Shown here piece by piece: positions 41,138 to 50,995 of a stretch of 64,000 nt of DNA. This DNA comes from Psychromonas sp. CNPT3. GTDB taxonomy: Bacteria > Pseudomonadota > Gammaproteobacteria > Enterobacterales > Psychromonadaceae. The translations under genes were made by a program, and so were the position numbers. Under the pieces are notes generated by a model. That model was not told where the DNA came from. It worked only from the letters and a program-made list of their open reading frames with translations, and did not search any database. Every line of letters starts with the position of its first letter. Position 1 is the stretch's first letter. Location: the NCBI RefSeq assembly GCF_000153405.2, contig NC_020802.1, positions 2,685,883-2,749,882 on the forward strand, in the 5' to 3' direction.

Positions 41138-41605
41138 AATAACTGTTTCCTTTGATTTTAGTTAAAAACTCATTCAGGCTAAAAAAATATAATCCAACAA
41201 CGACGCACATTACGTTTTCTTCAATATCACTTTTCGTAATGATTTAATCAACAACATTTCTAATATGCCACTATTAACGGATGGGTTTCATTAGCTGACA
41301 AATACTCTTTACTATACAGAATCTTAGCAACGATATACTATGGCTAGGTATTGTCAATTTATTGACTAGAACTGAGTAAATTAGTTCAAATACTATTTAA
41401 ATACTGTTCAATCTAAATTTTATACACAACTACCTCTATCCCATTCTACGACGGAACGATCACGGAAAGCGTGATAATGTTTAGTTTTGAATAAATGGCG
41501 ACCAAATCAAAATAGGTTATTAATTGCTCAGTGACAACTCAAAAACGCCGAGCTTGATCATAAAATTTGATTTTTTTATTAGACGATTATCGTGCAAAAA
41601 AAGCC
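41138..41605. other. spacer within the island without gene
   Basis: About 470 bp with no coding frame or RNA gene that I can support. AT-rich, with a few short inverted repeats (for example around 41470) that are not clearly functional. Confidence 0.4.
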
Positions 41606-41642
41606 AACAAAAAGACTTATTAACTTAGTAAGCCTTTTTGTT
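41606..41642 (-). terminator. terminator of the 41661 lipoprotein gene
   Basis: AACAAAAAG-CTTA pairs with TAAG-CTTTTTGTT in an extended stem 18 bp after the stop codon, and the minus strand then has T-rich sequence. Confidence 0.75.
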
Positions 41643-41660
41643 ATCTGCGTGTAAATGATA

Positions 41661-42533
41661 TTAATAATGCGTTACTTGACCTTGATAAGTAACATTGTAA
41701 TTATGTAATGGTGCAAGAATAATAATATCCGTATATTTTTCACTAAATGAGATATTAATAGTACCCGCCTTTCCTTCTTCACCTACGTCACAGTTTGAGT
41801 TTTCTTGTAGAATGGCAAAATCAAAAATATGCCCAGAGCCACTTAAGTAAAAATTCTCTTTTGACATCGTAAGGTACGAAGTCTCACGTGCAACACCTGT
41901 GATTGAACATCCTGAAGAGTCATCAACAAATACAAATTCACCATTGCCATTATAAACAAAGTCACCATCATTGCTTATTGGATGAATGTCAAGCGCATCT
42001 AGCGTTACAGGCAACCCTTCGTTCAATAAACCAGCCCAAGAACTAGCAGATGTTTTCTTTATTTCTACGCTATCTTTTTCACTAACAAGATCGAATGAAA
42101 CAGATGGAGTTTCTCCAGACAGGTCGAAAGTGACCGTACCATCAAGTGCGTTACGATCTGCTAGTAACCCGAGATTGTCAAAGCCATCTAGGAATCGCTT
42201 AAAGCGTACACTGCGAACAATTTGTTGATTATCATCCACATTAGAACCGTCAAGAATTGCAATGTAGGCCTCTGATTCGTACATAATACTCATAGTCACC
42301 ACATTCTCAGAAATCGTTGCTAACATAATAGATAAATCACCCGCAAAAGGGTTATCAGTCGGAAAGAATTGCCACTGTAACATTGACTTATTTACGCCTG
42401 TAGAGGCTTCATCCGCTATTTCAATATTAGGCAATTCAGGATCGATTATTCCTTGCGATGTATCGTTACTAGCACTGCCACATCCAACTAAAGGGATTAA
42501 CCCCATGACAACCAACAATGTTTTAAATTTCAT
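41661..42533 (-). CDS. hypothetical lipoprotein
   Basis: A 290-aa lipoprotein with signal peptide and lipobox (LLVVMGLIPLVGCGSA). The mature part is acidic, Asp/Ser-rich and beta-rich, as expected of an exported protein. No family recognised. It is the last gene of the island before the attachment site and has its own terminator, so it may be a stand-alone unit. Confidence 0.7.
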   Translation of the reverse strand: MKFKTLLVVMGLIPLVGCGSASNDTSQGIIDPELPNIEIADEASTGVNKSMLQWQFFPTDNPFAGDLSIMLATISENVVTMSIMYESEAYIAILDGSNVDDNQQIVRSVRFKRFLDGFDNLGLLADRNALDGTVTFDLSGETPSVSFDLVSEKDSVEIKKTSASSWAGLLNEGLPVTLDALDIHPISNDGDFVYNGNGEFVFVDDSSGCSITGVARETSYLTMSKENFYLSGSGHIFDFAILQENSNCDVGEEGKAGTINISFSEKYTDIIILAPLHNYNVTYQGQVTHY

Positions 42534-43130
42534 ATTACGTCCTTTATCTATGTTTACTCATTAAATTTAATCGACAATAATAAAAAAACAAGGTCAACAA
42601 TAGGGACGTAATAAAAAATTATTTACGCAATTTATATTTATTTTCCAATTATATTTATGGGTGTGATCTTGTCGTAATTTACAAATTAGAGCCTGTAATG
42701 CTCAAATAAATCTGACTACAATTTTGTTGTCTTTCAAATAAAACTCGAAAGCTTTTGATGGTATTGTGAAGAGGATCAAAAGTACAAGAGCACAGCGTGG
42801 TGCAAGTAATTCTTCGAACTATCGAAAGTGAAATGTAAAACGAGGATAAAGCCAGACTGCATGATTGATTATTTGCGCTGGATAACGATAACCGGCGTAG
42901 ATATTAGAATTTTTCATCGGGATATTATCGCATAACTCATACGGAGGTTGTTGAGTTGACAATACCTATCTTGGATATGTTTGATATCCAAACGAGGGGT
43001 GACAAGAACATTCTAGAAATAAAAAAACAATAAATAATTAGACACTTACCTTACAGAGGGTATCTAAAGAGTCTCTTCTAAATAACCCACCCCAACAACC
43101 AGTTGATTAATATGAAAATAAATTAAAACA
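42534..43130. other. non-coding stretch at the island end
   Basis: About 600 bp without a credible frame on either strand; no RNA gene or integrase remnant seen. Composition is AT-rich. It precedes the far attachment site. Confidence 0.4.
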
Positions 43131-43189
43131 CCGTCCAATCATGCATGGGGGCTACGCTAAAGCGGTTCGATGGGTGATGGGTTCGTCAT
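43131..43189 (-). pseudogene. displaced 5' end of dusA with far attachment site
   Basis: On the minus strand an ATG (43187-43189) begins M-T-N-P-S-P and, after loss of one base near 43168, continues [13 protein letters not shown], then diverges and stops within three codons. The intact dusA reads [16 protein letters not shown] at its own start. The first 25 bp (43131-43155) are the copy of the attachment site, 22 of 25 identical. So this is the original chromosomal start of dusA, cut off when the island inserted and now decaying. Between here and the LysR gene (43190-43543) I see no gene. Confidence 0.75.
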
Positions 43190-43543
43190 TATATTTCTCT
43201 CTTTATTCATGTGCTAGTTTTGCTTTAAATTACACTGCGTTACGCGTGTTTCGTTAGAGTACACATTGAGGCATAAGAAAAAAGGGTATCTTTATCAATA
43301 CAACACCAGCCTAAAAAGGAAAAAATACATTTTCAAAGCAGTGGCACTAAAAAGAACGAAAGAATAATACACCGAGTTACTACAACATTCAAAAAGAAAG
43401 AATTGCCTCTAATATTAGAAAAACAGAATTAATGCGCTTAATCGCTTTCGCGTCACTGCCATAAAAACATGTTCAGCTGATCTATTCATTTATAGTGTGA
43501 TTTTAATACGAAAAATAGAGCAATAAACAAGCCTCAACGTTGA

Positions 43544-44431
43544 TTAGCTTATGTCTTTATTTTCAAACCAAGCTTGCATAAATTCTACAAATTTTGCTAA
43601 TTTTGGTGGTGTATAATGACGACTTGGATATAACACATAAAAATTTAATTTAGGTAGCGGATAATCAACTAACAACTCGACCAAAAGCCCTGATTTGATC
43701 TCTTTAGCACACACAAAACTAGGGAAAAGGCCTATCGCATTTCCTTGTAATAAGGCATCTCGAAGAAATATCGTATTATTGGCTTTGAGGTTTCCCTTGA
43801 CCGTAATACCGCCACCAATGGGTAGTTTGTTTTTACTATTTGCTAAACTGTAAAGATAAAAATTGTGCTCACTGAGTTGCTCTGGGCACTCTATTGGGCC
43901 ATGGTTTTGTAGGTATTTAGGCGTGGTCACTAAGTGTAAACTAAAAGATGCAATCGGCTTACCGACATAATTTACGTCGATAAAGGTACTTGATACACGA
44001 AACCCTATGTCATAACCTTGAGCAATCAGATCAACGGGCTCATCACTTAAATCAACATCTAATTCCACTTCGGGATGCAACTCAGTAAAGGCTGCAAAAG
44101 CAAGACTCAAATCAGTTATCCCGAGCGTCATCGGCGCATTTATTTTTAAGCGCCCTTTAGGCTGACCTTGCATCTCTTGCACATAGTCATGCGCTTCTTG
44201 ATCTGCACTAAGGATCTTACGGCAACGTTCTAAATATCCCAGACCAATTTCCGTTAAATGTATTTTACGCGTCGATCGTTGCAATAGACGAGCACCGACC
44301 ATTTGCTCTAATTTACCAATCTCTTTACTAATAAGAGAGTTGGAATAATTCATTTCTTCAGCTGCCTGTTTAAAACTACCTGTTTCAGCAACTTTAACAA
44401 ATAATGCCATTGATCTTAAAGTATCCATCAT
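43544..44431 (-). CDS. LysR-family transcriptional regulator
   Basis: About 295 aa with an N-terminal winged helix-turn-helix (FVKVAETGSFKQAAEEMNYS, then LISKEIGKLEQMVGARLLQR) and a C-terminal substrate-binding fold. The longest frame opens at a GTG; ATG 44431 after AGGTGAGG is preferred. It is divergent from the exported DJ-1 gene and probably controls it; the spacer of about 180 bp should hold the operator. Of the CrgA-like type by overall look; ligand unknown. Confidence 0.85.
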   Translation of the reverse strand: MMDTLRSMALFVKVAETGSFKQAAEEMNYSNSLISKEIGKLEQMVGARLLQRSTRKIHLTEIGLGYLERCRKILSADQEAHDYVQEMQGQPKGRLKINAPMTLGITDLSLAFAAFTELHPEVELDVDLSDEPVDLIAQGYDIGFRVSSTFIDVNYVGKPIASFSLHLVTTPKYLQNHGPIECPEQLSEHNFYLYSLANSKNKLPIGGGITVKGNLKANNTIFLRDALLQGNAIGLFPSFVCAKEIKSGLLVELLVDYPLPKLNFYVLYPSRHYTPPKLAKFVEFMQAWFENKDIS

Positions 44432-44611
44432 CCTCACCTATTGCTTAAATTCCAAAATGGAAACTAACTATACACGTATTCATGCTTTTTCTAGCCGATT
44501 TTAACTTGTAAGCTACATTCAAGATAAAAACAGCCAAATTCATTAACATTGAGTTGATGAATTGGAAATAAATAGACACGTTAAATAGCAACGAAATGAT
44601 AGGAACACAGC

Positions 44612-45460
44612 ATGAAAATTTTTACTAAATCTGTATTAGCAAGTTTGATCTTTGTAGCCAGCAGTCAAATGGCCATTGCAGAGAATATTCTCGTCGTCAT
44701 GTCAGACAAAGATCAGTTAAAACTAAAAGGGACTGATATCTATCAAACAGGATTTTATCTCAATGAGCTAATGCAACCTGTAAAACTTTTATTGGATGCA
44801 GGTCATACACTGACTTTTGTTACGCCAACAGGCTTAGCCCCTACCATGGACAAAATTTCTGACAATGCGATGTTTTTTAATGGTAATGAAAAAGCACTGC
44901 AGGCACATAAAACCTTGCTTAAATCATTAAAATTAGTTGATCGTATTGAGTCTCCCGTGATCAGTTTAAACCGCGTAAAGCAAATTGGTTATGATCATTT
45001 TGATGCTATCTATGTTCCCGGTGGCCATGCTCCAATGAATGATTTATTAAAAGATAAAAACATGGGCGCCTTGTTAACCTATTTTCATAATAACCAAAAA
45101 GTGACTGCGTTAGTCTGTCATGGGCCTATCGCTTTACTTTCAACCTTGCCAAATGCAGCGCAATTTGTCGCCTCATTAGAAGCGGGTGAAAATACTAAGA
45201 AACCATCTAGTTGGATCTATAACGGTTATAAAATGACTGCATTTAGTAATGCAGAAGAAGAAGCAGGTAAAGCTTGGCTCGGTGGCGGTGAGATGAAATT
45301 TTATCCGCAGAGTGCATTACAATTGGCAGGTGGGCAATATAGTCAAAGCGCTGAAGTTTGGCATTCTAACGTCGTTATCGATCGCGAATTGATCACAGGA
45401 CAAAATCCTGCATCAGCTACCAATGTGGCACTCGCGCTTATTAAACGATTTGAGAAGTAG
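44612..45460 (+). CDS. exported DJ-1/PfpI family protein
   Basis: A 282-aa protein with a cleavable signal peptide (ending QMAIA) and a DJ-1/PfpI fold. The nucleophile elbow Cys is in LVCHGP, and VPGGHAPMNDL is the Hsp31/glyoxalase III-like motif. Cytoplasmic relatives detoxify methylglyoxal or act as chaperones; export to the periplasm is less common. The divergent LysR gene is a likely regulator. Confident of family, not of substrate. Confidence 0.82.
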   Translation: MKIFTKSVLASLIFVASSQMAIAENILVVMSDKDQLKLKGTDIYQTGFYLNELMQPVKLLLDAGHTLTFVTPTGLAPTMDKISDNAMFFNGNEKALQAHKTLLKSLKLVDRIESPVISLNRVKQIGYDHFDAIYVPGGHAPMNDLLKDKNMGALLTYFHNNQKVTALVCHGPIALLSTLPNAAQFVASLEAGENTKKPSSWIYNGYKMTAFSNAEEEAGKAWLGGGEMKFYPQSALQLAGGQYSQSAEVWHSNVVIDRELITGQNPASATNVALALIKRFEK

Positions 45461-45593
45461 TTTTCTAAAAACAAATAATCTCATATAAGATCATATTACT
45501 GATTAATACGGTCTTATATGAGTCTACTCTCGCCAATAATATCGTCACGAAAACCTTTAATAATGGTGGATTTTAAATATCTAAAGATACTTA

Positions 45594-45759
45594 TAGCAGT
45601 GGAATAAATTAAGTGATCATGTACCGCGCAGGAAAAATTAGCACTAGCAATGCGTGAGTTGCTGGAGATAGTTGTTCTCACTTACGACTCACGACACACA
45701 ACACTGGGTGGGATAATTTCAACAAGCAAGATGGATCACTTTTTTAGTTCCTTTGGGAT
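45594..45759 (-). mobile_element. MITE-like element, copy 2
   Basis: The inverted homologue of 20625-20784 with the same end CCCAAAGGAACTAAAAAAGT and the other end AGTGGAATAAATTAAGTGAT. The right end overlaps the last codons and stop codon of the xapR-like gene, so part of that coding sequence is element-derived. Confidence 0.75.
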
Positions 45760-46724
45760 GTACTCATCAAAACACGTAAAGACTCAATGAACATCTGCTT
45801 TTGCGTCGAGATCGTCTGCGCACAGTAAATAGCACAAATATCCGCAACAATTGGCTGTTTAAGTGCTACAAAACACATGTTATTCCAACTTTGCTTTGCA
45901 AAACTCTGTGGCACAATAGAAATATACTCCTGATCTTCAAGCACATTCATTAATGTCATCGGCTCAATGACCTCTTGAGCTATCTGCGTTATAAAGCCTT
46001 CTTTTATACAATGTTGCACTATTAATTGCGAAGATGCCGAGTTTTTTTGCTTCATCATCACAAACTTTTCATCACTTAATTCGGATAAACAAAGCCTTTT
46101 TCTAGCGCTAAACTTATGCTTCTTTGAAAGGGCGACGCACATTGACTCAGTATAGAGTGTAGCTGCCACTAAGGGTTTAATATTAAGCGTATCGGCATAA
46201 CGTACGATACCAATATCGATATCATTATTAACTAACGCCTCTTTTTGTGCCATGGGCGATAACTCAATAAATTCAAACTGAAATTTCGGATATTGCTTCT
46301 TAAGTTGCTGACAAGCAGAGCTAAATCCCGCCCAATAAATAGAGCTTATAATTCCAAAACGTAAATGTTCTTGTTGCTCCCTATCAAATTGACACACTTT
46401 ATTAACGGAACCTTCAATGACTGTAAAAATATGAGCACATTCGTCTCGCAATAATATTCCGGCAGCGGTAAGTTGCAGACTGCGCTGCTGACGGTTAAAT
46501 AATACGACATTTAGGATCGCTTCGAGTTCGCGCATCTGAGCACTTAAGGGAGACTTTGATATATGTAAACGCTCCGCGGCTTGCGTTAAATTTTGACTAT
46601 GACTCGCCACATAAAAATACCTCAGCATTTTCATACTTAAACGTTCACTCCAAGCAAGATTTTTAATGTCGAAGGGCAACTCTAAATTGCTTTTTCCCAC
46701 CGATTGATTACCCGTTGTATGCAC
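45744..46724 (-). CDS. LysR-family regulator, XapR-like
   Basis: Up to 326 aa, helix-turn-helix in LTQAAERLHISKSPLSAQMRELE. The longest frame opens at a GTG and has a 30-residue N-terminal extension; an ATG 30 codons later would give the usual LysR length. The sequence resembles E. coli XapR and the gene is divergent from xapA, so it likely activates xapA with xanthosine or deoxyinosine. The last five or so residues (TSQRN) are encoded by the end of the MITE-like element. Confidence 0.8.
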   Translation of the reverse strand: MHTTGNQSVGKSNLELPFDIKNLAWSERLSMKMLRYFYVASHSQNLTQAAERLHISKSPLSAQMRELEAILNVVLFNRQQRSLQLTAAGILLRDECAHIFTVIEGSVNKVCQFDREQQEHLRFGIISSIYWAGFSSACQQLKKQYPKFQFEFIELSPMAQKEALVNNDIDIGIVRYADTLNIKPLVAATLYTESMCVALSKKHKFSARKRLCLSELSDEKFVMMKQKNSASSQLIVQHCIKEGFITQIAQEVIEPMTLMNVLEDQEYISIVPQSFAKQSWNNMCFVALKQPIVADICAIYCAQTISTQKQMFIESLRVLMSTSQRN

Positions 46725-46897
46725 TAATTTACATCCGTTTTGAGTTTATATGAAAACCGCACTTATAAAAAATAATCCCCATAGGCTCGTTATTTTAAGG
46801 TGCTGAAAAACAGCACACTGGTGCTGATTAAAGTGATTTTAATTTAAAGAACTTAAGAATATCATGAGGATAATATAAATTCACTGAGGAATAAAAT

Positions 46898-47731
46898 ATG
46901 TCTACCTATGATCCGGTTACCAATGCCATTGCTACCATCGAAAAATATAAACCTGGCTTTAAGCCTCAAATCGCAATGATCCTCGGATCGGGTTTAGGCG
47001 TACTTGCTGATAAATTAGAAGATAAAGTAAGTATTAACTATCAAGAGTTAGATGGCTTCCCCGTTAGCACTGTCGAAGGTCATAGCGGAGAGCTGGTTTT
47101 AGGTTATTTACAAGGCGTGCCGATTATCTGCATGAAAGGCCGTGGTCATTTTTATGAACATGAGACAATGAAGGTGATGACAACGCCTGTACGCACGTTC
47201 AAAATGCTAGGTTGTGAATTGTTATTAGTCACAAATGCAGCCGGCTCATTAAGTCCCGAGCGCATTGGGGTTGGCTCTTTAGTGGTTTTTTCAGATCATA
47301 TCAATACGATGCCAAGCACACCAATGACAGGTGAAAACGATGAAAAGTATGGCCCTCGTTTCTTTAGCCTCGCCAACGCATATGATAAAAAACTGCGCGA
47401 GCAAGCGCTGAGTATTGCTAACGATAAAAACATCACATTAAACGAAGGTATCTTTGTTTCTTACACCGGCCCTTGCTTTGAAACGCCAGCAGAGATCCGC
47501 ATGATGCAAATTATGGGGGGTGATGTCGTCGGCATGTCCGTCGTACCCGAAGTGATTTCCGCTGCACACTGTGGATTACCTGTCCTCGCTATTTGCGCAA
47601 TCACAAATCTTGCAGAGGGCCTTGGAGATGTGAAATTATCACATGCACAAACACTAAAATCAGCAAAATTAGCCGAAAGTGACTTTTTAAACTTAATTCA
47701 AGCCTTTGTAGTCAGTACTAAAAAGTACTAA
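46898..47731 (+). CDS. xapA: xanthosine/purine nucleoside phosphorylase
   Basis: A 277-aa trimeric purine nucleoside phosphorylase of the PNP type 2 group. The glycine loop ILGSGLGVLAD, KGRGHFYE, NAAGSLSPE and GPCFETPAEIRMMQIMGGDVVGMSVVPEVI align closely with E. coli XapA (277 aa), which accepts xanthosine as well as inosine and guanosine. It converts nucleosides to base and ribose-1-phosphate for salvage. Divergent from the XapR-like regulator. Spacer 46725-46897 should hold the operator. Confidence 0.9.
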   Translation: MSTYDPVTNAIATIEKYKPGFKPQIAMILGSGLGVLADKLEDKVSINYQELDGFPVSTVEGHSGELVLGYLQGVPIICMKGRGHFYEHETMKVMTTPVRTFKMLGCELLLVTNAAGSLSPERIGVGSLVVFSDHINTMPSTPMTGENDEKYGPRFFSLANAYDKKLREQALSIANDKNITLNEGIFVSYTGPCFETPAEIRMMQIMGGDVVGMSVVPEVISAAHCGLPVLAICAITNLAEGLGDVKLSHAQTLKSAKLAESDFLNLIQAFVVSTKKY

Positions 47732-47882
47732 AAATCACAACATGGTGTTTATTGGCATGCAAGCCAACAAATACCATGCTTAATATTTTATACCTTTAAC
47801 ACTCAACCTTGGTCCTAAACTTTAATAACGGCCAGAATAATAAATACTCTATTTTATATTGCAAAGCCGTTATTGCCTTTAA

Positions 47883-49091
47883 TTATGACATTTGTGGTGC
47901 GTGGAAATGCTTTTCTTTACTGCTCTGTCTTAAAAATATAAGTGTTAATAAAGCCATAAGTAACATCACTACGCCTAAATTAAACTGATTATCCATTGCC
48001 ATAAAAGAAGCACTCATCGCGGCTAAGCCAGCCCCTATATTTTGAGTGCCCCCAAGCGCAGCCCCTGCCGTTCCCGCATGATATGGGAAAGGCGTTAACG
48101 CTGCAGACGTGGCAACGGGAAACAAAATCCCCGCACCCAAAAAGTAAAGAAACCCACCAATAATAAGAGAGTTAACAGTCACTAACCCGGCGATCCCAGG
48201 GATCACGATACAAAGCGATCCAATCAATAATGTGAATGCCGCAATATAGAGTACGCGTGTTACCGACATTTTATTTACTAAAAGACTAGATAATGCACTA
48301 CCAATAAAATAGCCGGGTAAAGGTAATATAAATAAAATACTGATCGTTGCACTGTCTAATTTTAAGACGCCGCCAAGCAACACGCCTAGCGCAGCTTCAT
48401 ACACAGCCACCCCAGAAAAAGTAAACAGTAACGTTAATAAATAACCTTGATAGTGTTTATTACTAAAGACAATTTTATAACTATGCAGTACTTTCTCCGG
48501 CTTTCGTCTGTCTTCCGGTAAAGTTTCAACAAAGAAAAAATACATGATCAGGGTAACTAACATGCCCAGTATCAATAAAAAGATATAAGTTGTCTGCCAA
48601 TTAAAGATCTGTGTTAAAAACCCACCTAATAATGGCGCTAGCAATGGCGATATAATAATTCCCATGCTCACATAACTATTCGCTTTATGTAACAATGGAC
48701 CATCAAAACAATCTCGCGTTACCGTACGTGACATAGCGCCACAACTACCCGTTCCCATGCCTTGAATAAAACTTCCAAGTAAAAAGAATTCAAAACTTGA
48801 CGTCATTAATGTTAGGACAGATCCCAACATGAAGATAACTAAGCCCATTAAAATAACCGATCTTCGCCCGATCCTATCCGATAAAGGTCCATAGATAAAT
48901 TGTGATATACCATAAGGGATCAAATAAGCTGCCATCACCGCTTGTAAACTAGTGACAGGAACTGAAAAATAATCAGACATAAGAGCAATGGAAGGAACAT
49001 ACATTGTCTGCGTCATTTGACCAACAGCCGCCATTAAAATAACTAAGCATAATAATTTTGACATTTTTGGGGGATTTATTTTATCTAACAC
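47883..49091 (-). CDS. emrD: MFS multidrug transporter, EmrD-like
   Basis: A 402-aa transporter with 12 predicted membrane helices. LMAAVGQMTQTMYVPSI, YGPLSDRIGRRSVIL (motif A) and GAGILFPVATSAALTPFPYH align with E. coli EmrD, a proton-driven drug efflux pump. Frame opens at GTG 49091, with an in-frame ATG nine codons later. It converges with xapA. Related Bcr/CflA-type carriers include purine nucleoside exporters (PunC), so a role next to xapA cannot be excluded; sequence favours EmrD. Confidence 0.82.
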   Translation of the reverse strand: MLDKINPPKMSKLLCLVILMAAVGQMTQTMYVPSIALMSDYFSVPVTSLQAVMAAYLIPYGISQFIYGPLSDRIGRRSVILMGLVIFMLGSVLTLMTSSFEFFLLGSFIQGMGTGSCGAMSRTVTRDCFDGPLLHKANSYVSMGIIISPLLAPLLGGFLTQIFNWQTTYIFLLILGMLVTLIMYFFFVETLPEDRRKPEKVLHSYKIVFSNKHYQGYLLTLLFTFSGVAVYEAALGVLLGGVLKLDSATISILFILPLPGYFIGSALSSLLVNKMSVTRVLYIAAFTLLIGSLCIVIPGIAGLVTVNSLIIGGFLYFLGAGILFPVATSAALTPFPYHAGTAGAALGGTQNIGAGLAAMSASFMAMDNQFNLGVVMLLMALLTLIFLRQSSKEKHFHAPQMS

Positions 49092-49273
49092 GCGCGTTAC
49101 TCATTCTTTAATAGGATAAAACCCTGGAATTGCCAAAGCGGCATAGGGCGATCGAGGCGAGATAATAGAGCTAAGTTAAGCGATGATCAAGACTTTATTG
49201 ATGGATTTATAAACAATTTTTTTGGTAGAAAACTGCTTAAATCTTATGCTTATGTTTTATAAGAAATAAAAAG

Positions 49274-49300
49274 AAAAAAGCACCTAAAAGGTGCTTTAAA
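49274..49300 (-). terminator. pepA terminator
   Basis: AAAGCACCT pairs with AGGTGCTTT (49277-49297) about 40 bp after the pepA stop, followed by a T-rich tract on the minus strand. Confidence 0.85.
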
Positions 49301-49340
49301 ATAAACTGCATTTAATGCAAATAAGTGTCCTTTTTAGGCC

Positions 49341-50786
49341 TTATTTGATTTTGTTAAGTAAATAATGCGTTAACATTGGGACAGGTCGACCCGTTGACGC
49401 CATATTTTTACCACTTGTCCACGCGGTTCCTGCAATATCTAAATGTGCCCAAGTATATTTTTCTGCAAAGGCTTTTAGGAACATAGCTGCAGTGATTGAT
49501 CCGCCGGCACGACCCACATTACCGGTGTTACGAAGATCTGCAAATGGGGTTGTGATCTCTTCTTCGTAATTTTCCCATAAAGGCATCGGCCAGCCACGAT
49601 CCCAAGCTTCTAAACCCGCATCTAATAACTCTTTACTCAAAGCATCATCATTCGCGTAGACCGCCGTTGGGTGACTACCAAGACCAACGATCACCGCGCC
49701 AGTCAGTGTTGCTATATCAACCACAGAAGCAGGCTCAAAACGCTCTGCATAAGTTAAAGCATCAGCGAGTACAAGACGGCCTTCTGCATCAGTATTAATA
49801 ATTTCAATTGTTTTACCGTTCATACTCGTTATCACATCACCCGGTTTTGACGCGCGTGCAGACGGCATATTTTCAGCAGCAGCAATAATGGCAATCACAT
49901 TAATTTTTGGCGTTAATAGTGCTAAAGTATTCATCGTTCCAAGAACAGACGCAGCGCCGCCCATGTCATACTTCATCTCCTCCATACCGGCACCCGGCTT
50001 CAAGCTAATACCACCACTATCAAACGTAATACCTTTACCCACTAATATATGTGGCGCTTCATTGCTTTGAGCACCTTGGTATTTTAAAACAATTAGTTTT
50101 TCAGGCTCATCACTGCCCTTAGAGACAGATAAAAAGGAATGCATTCCTAATGCATACATTTCATCAGCACCTAATACTTCACAACTAAATTGACTATTAT
50201 TTTTACTTAAAGCCAACGCGTGTTCCGCAAGATAAGTTGGCGTACAAATATTTGAAGGCAAGTTACCTAATTCTTTCGTTATATTCATGCCTTGAGCAAT
50301 CGCATAACCTAATTGTACCGCTTTCTCATTTTCAGTCGCGCTAATGAAAGTAATTTGGGTCGTTTTTGTGGCACTTTCTTTTTTACTTTTCGTTGTGTCA
50401 TAAGCATACAAGTTACTTACCCAATACTGACTTACTTGGGTCAACGTCCAGTTAATATCACGGCTTTTCGGTACAAGTGCATCCACAAAAATAGCGACAT
50501 GCTGTGCTTGTGTTTTTGTTGCTTTAACAGCACTTTCTATCAAAGATTGTAAGCGATTTTCATTTAACTCTGATTTTTTACCCGCACCAAGTAACAACAC
50601 TTTTTGTTGCTCAAAAAAGTATGCGGTGACTTCGCCTTTGGCTGTACTAATTTGCTGCGCATCAATAAGCGCTTGAATCGCTTGATGACAAGCTAATTTC
50701 TCAAGTGAACTATTATTATCTGAAAAAATAGGGACCAATAAAGTATCTTGTTTAGCACTCACGGTGGGACTAAAATTAAATTTCAT
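49341..50786 (-). CDS. pepA: leucyl aminopeptidase PepA (M17)
   Basis: A 481-aa cytoplasmic metallo-aminopeptidase of family M17. The metal-binding signature NTDAEGRL is at 329-336 and the VGKGITFDSGGISLKP motif is present; both carry the two-metal ligands. E. coli PepA also binds DNA at cer and carAB; that part is not resolved here. Length is a little below E. coli (503), mostly in the N-terminal domain. AGGAAG precedes the ATG. Confidence 0.93.
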   Translation of the reverse strand: MKFNFSPTVSAKQDTLLVPIFSDNNSSLEKLACHQAIQALIDAQQISTAKGEVTAYFFEQQKVLLLGAGKKSELNENRLQSLIESAVKATKTQAQHVAIFVDALVPKSRDINWTLTQVSQYWVSNLYAYDTTKSKKESATKTTQITFISATENEKAVQLGYAIAQGMNITKELGNLPSNICTPTYLAEHALALSKNNSQFSCEVLGADEMYALGMHSFLSVSKGSDEPEKLIVLKYQGAQSNEAPHILVGKGITFDSGGISLKPGAGMEEMKYDMGGAASVLGTMNTLALLTPKINVIAIIAAAENMPSARASKPGDVITSMNGKTIEIINTDAEGRLVLADALTYAERFEPASVVDIATLTGAVIVGLGSHPTAVYANDDALSKELLDAGLEAWDRGWPMPLWENYEEEITTPFADLRNTGNVGRAGGSITAAMFLKAFAEKYTWAHLDIAGTAWTSGKNMASTGRPVPMLTHYLLNKIK

Positions 50787-50995
50787 ATGACTTCCTGTGG
50801 TTTATTATAAAATAAGTTCCTTAACGAAACTTAGAATAGCATCAATTTCTTTACGCTAGGGAAACTAAAATAATAATTTACGGATCCTGACTGAGTCTTC
50901 GCAATGAAAAGCAGAGGGCTGTAATATATCTATATTACCTCACTGTCATTTCTTAGGCACTCGCAACTTAAAGTTAGCTTTGTATTTTAGCTGTT

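Larger units (their letters stand above)
22442..43155. mobile_element. 20.7-kb genomic island in the 5' end of dusA
   Basis: Evidence: the 25-bp imperfect repeat at both ends (22 of 25 identical), a displaced dusA 5' fragment at the far end, an integrase remnant beside dusA, and cargo unlike the backbone (large multidomain signalling and proteolysis genes, small unknown membrane proteins, many of them without recognised relatives here). The integrase is reduced to about 60 codons, so the island is probably no longer mobile by itself. Outside it both flanks are ordinary backbone. Confidence 0.8.

Noticed and set aside
42534-43130. Hidden integrase or tRNA at the far island border
   Set aside because: No frame or cloverleaf could be supported; the border is defined only by the dusA fragment.
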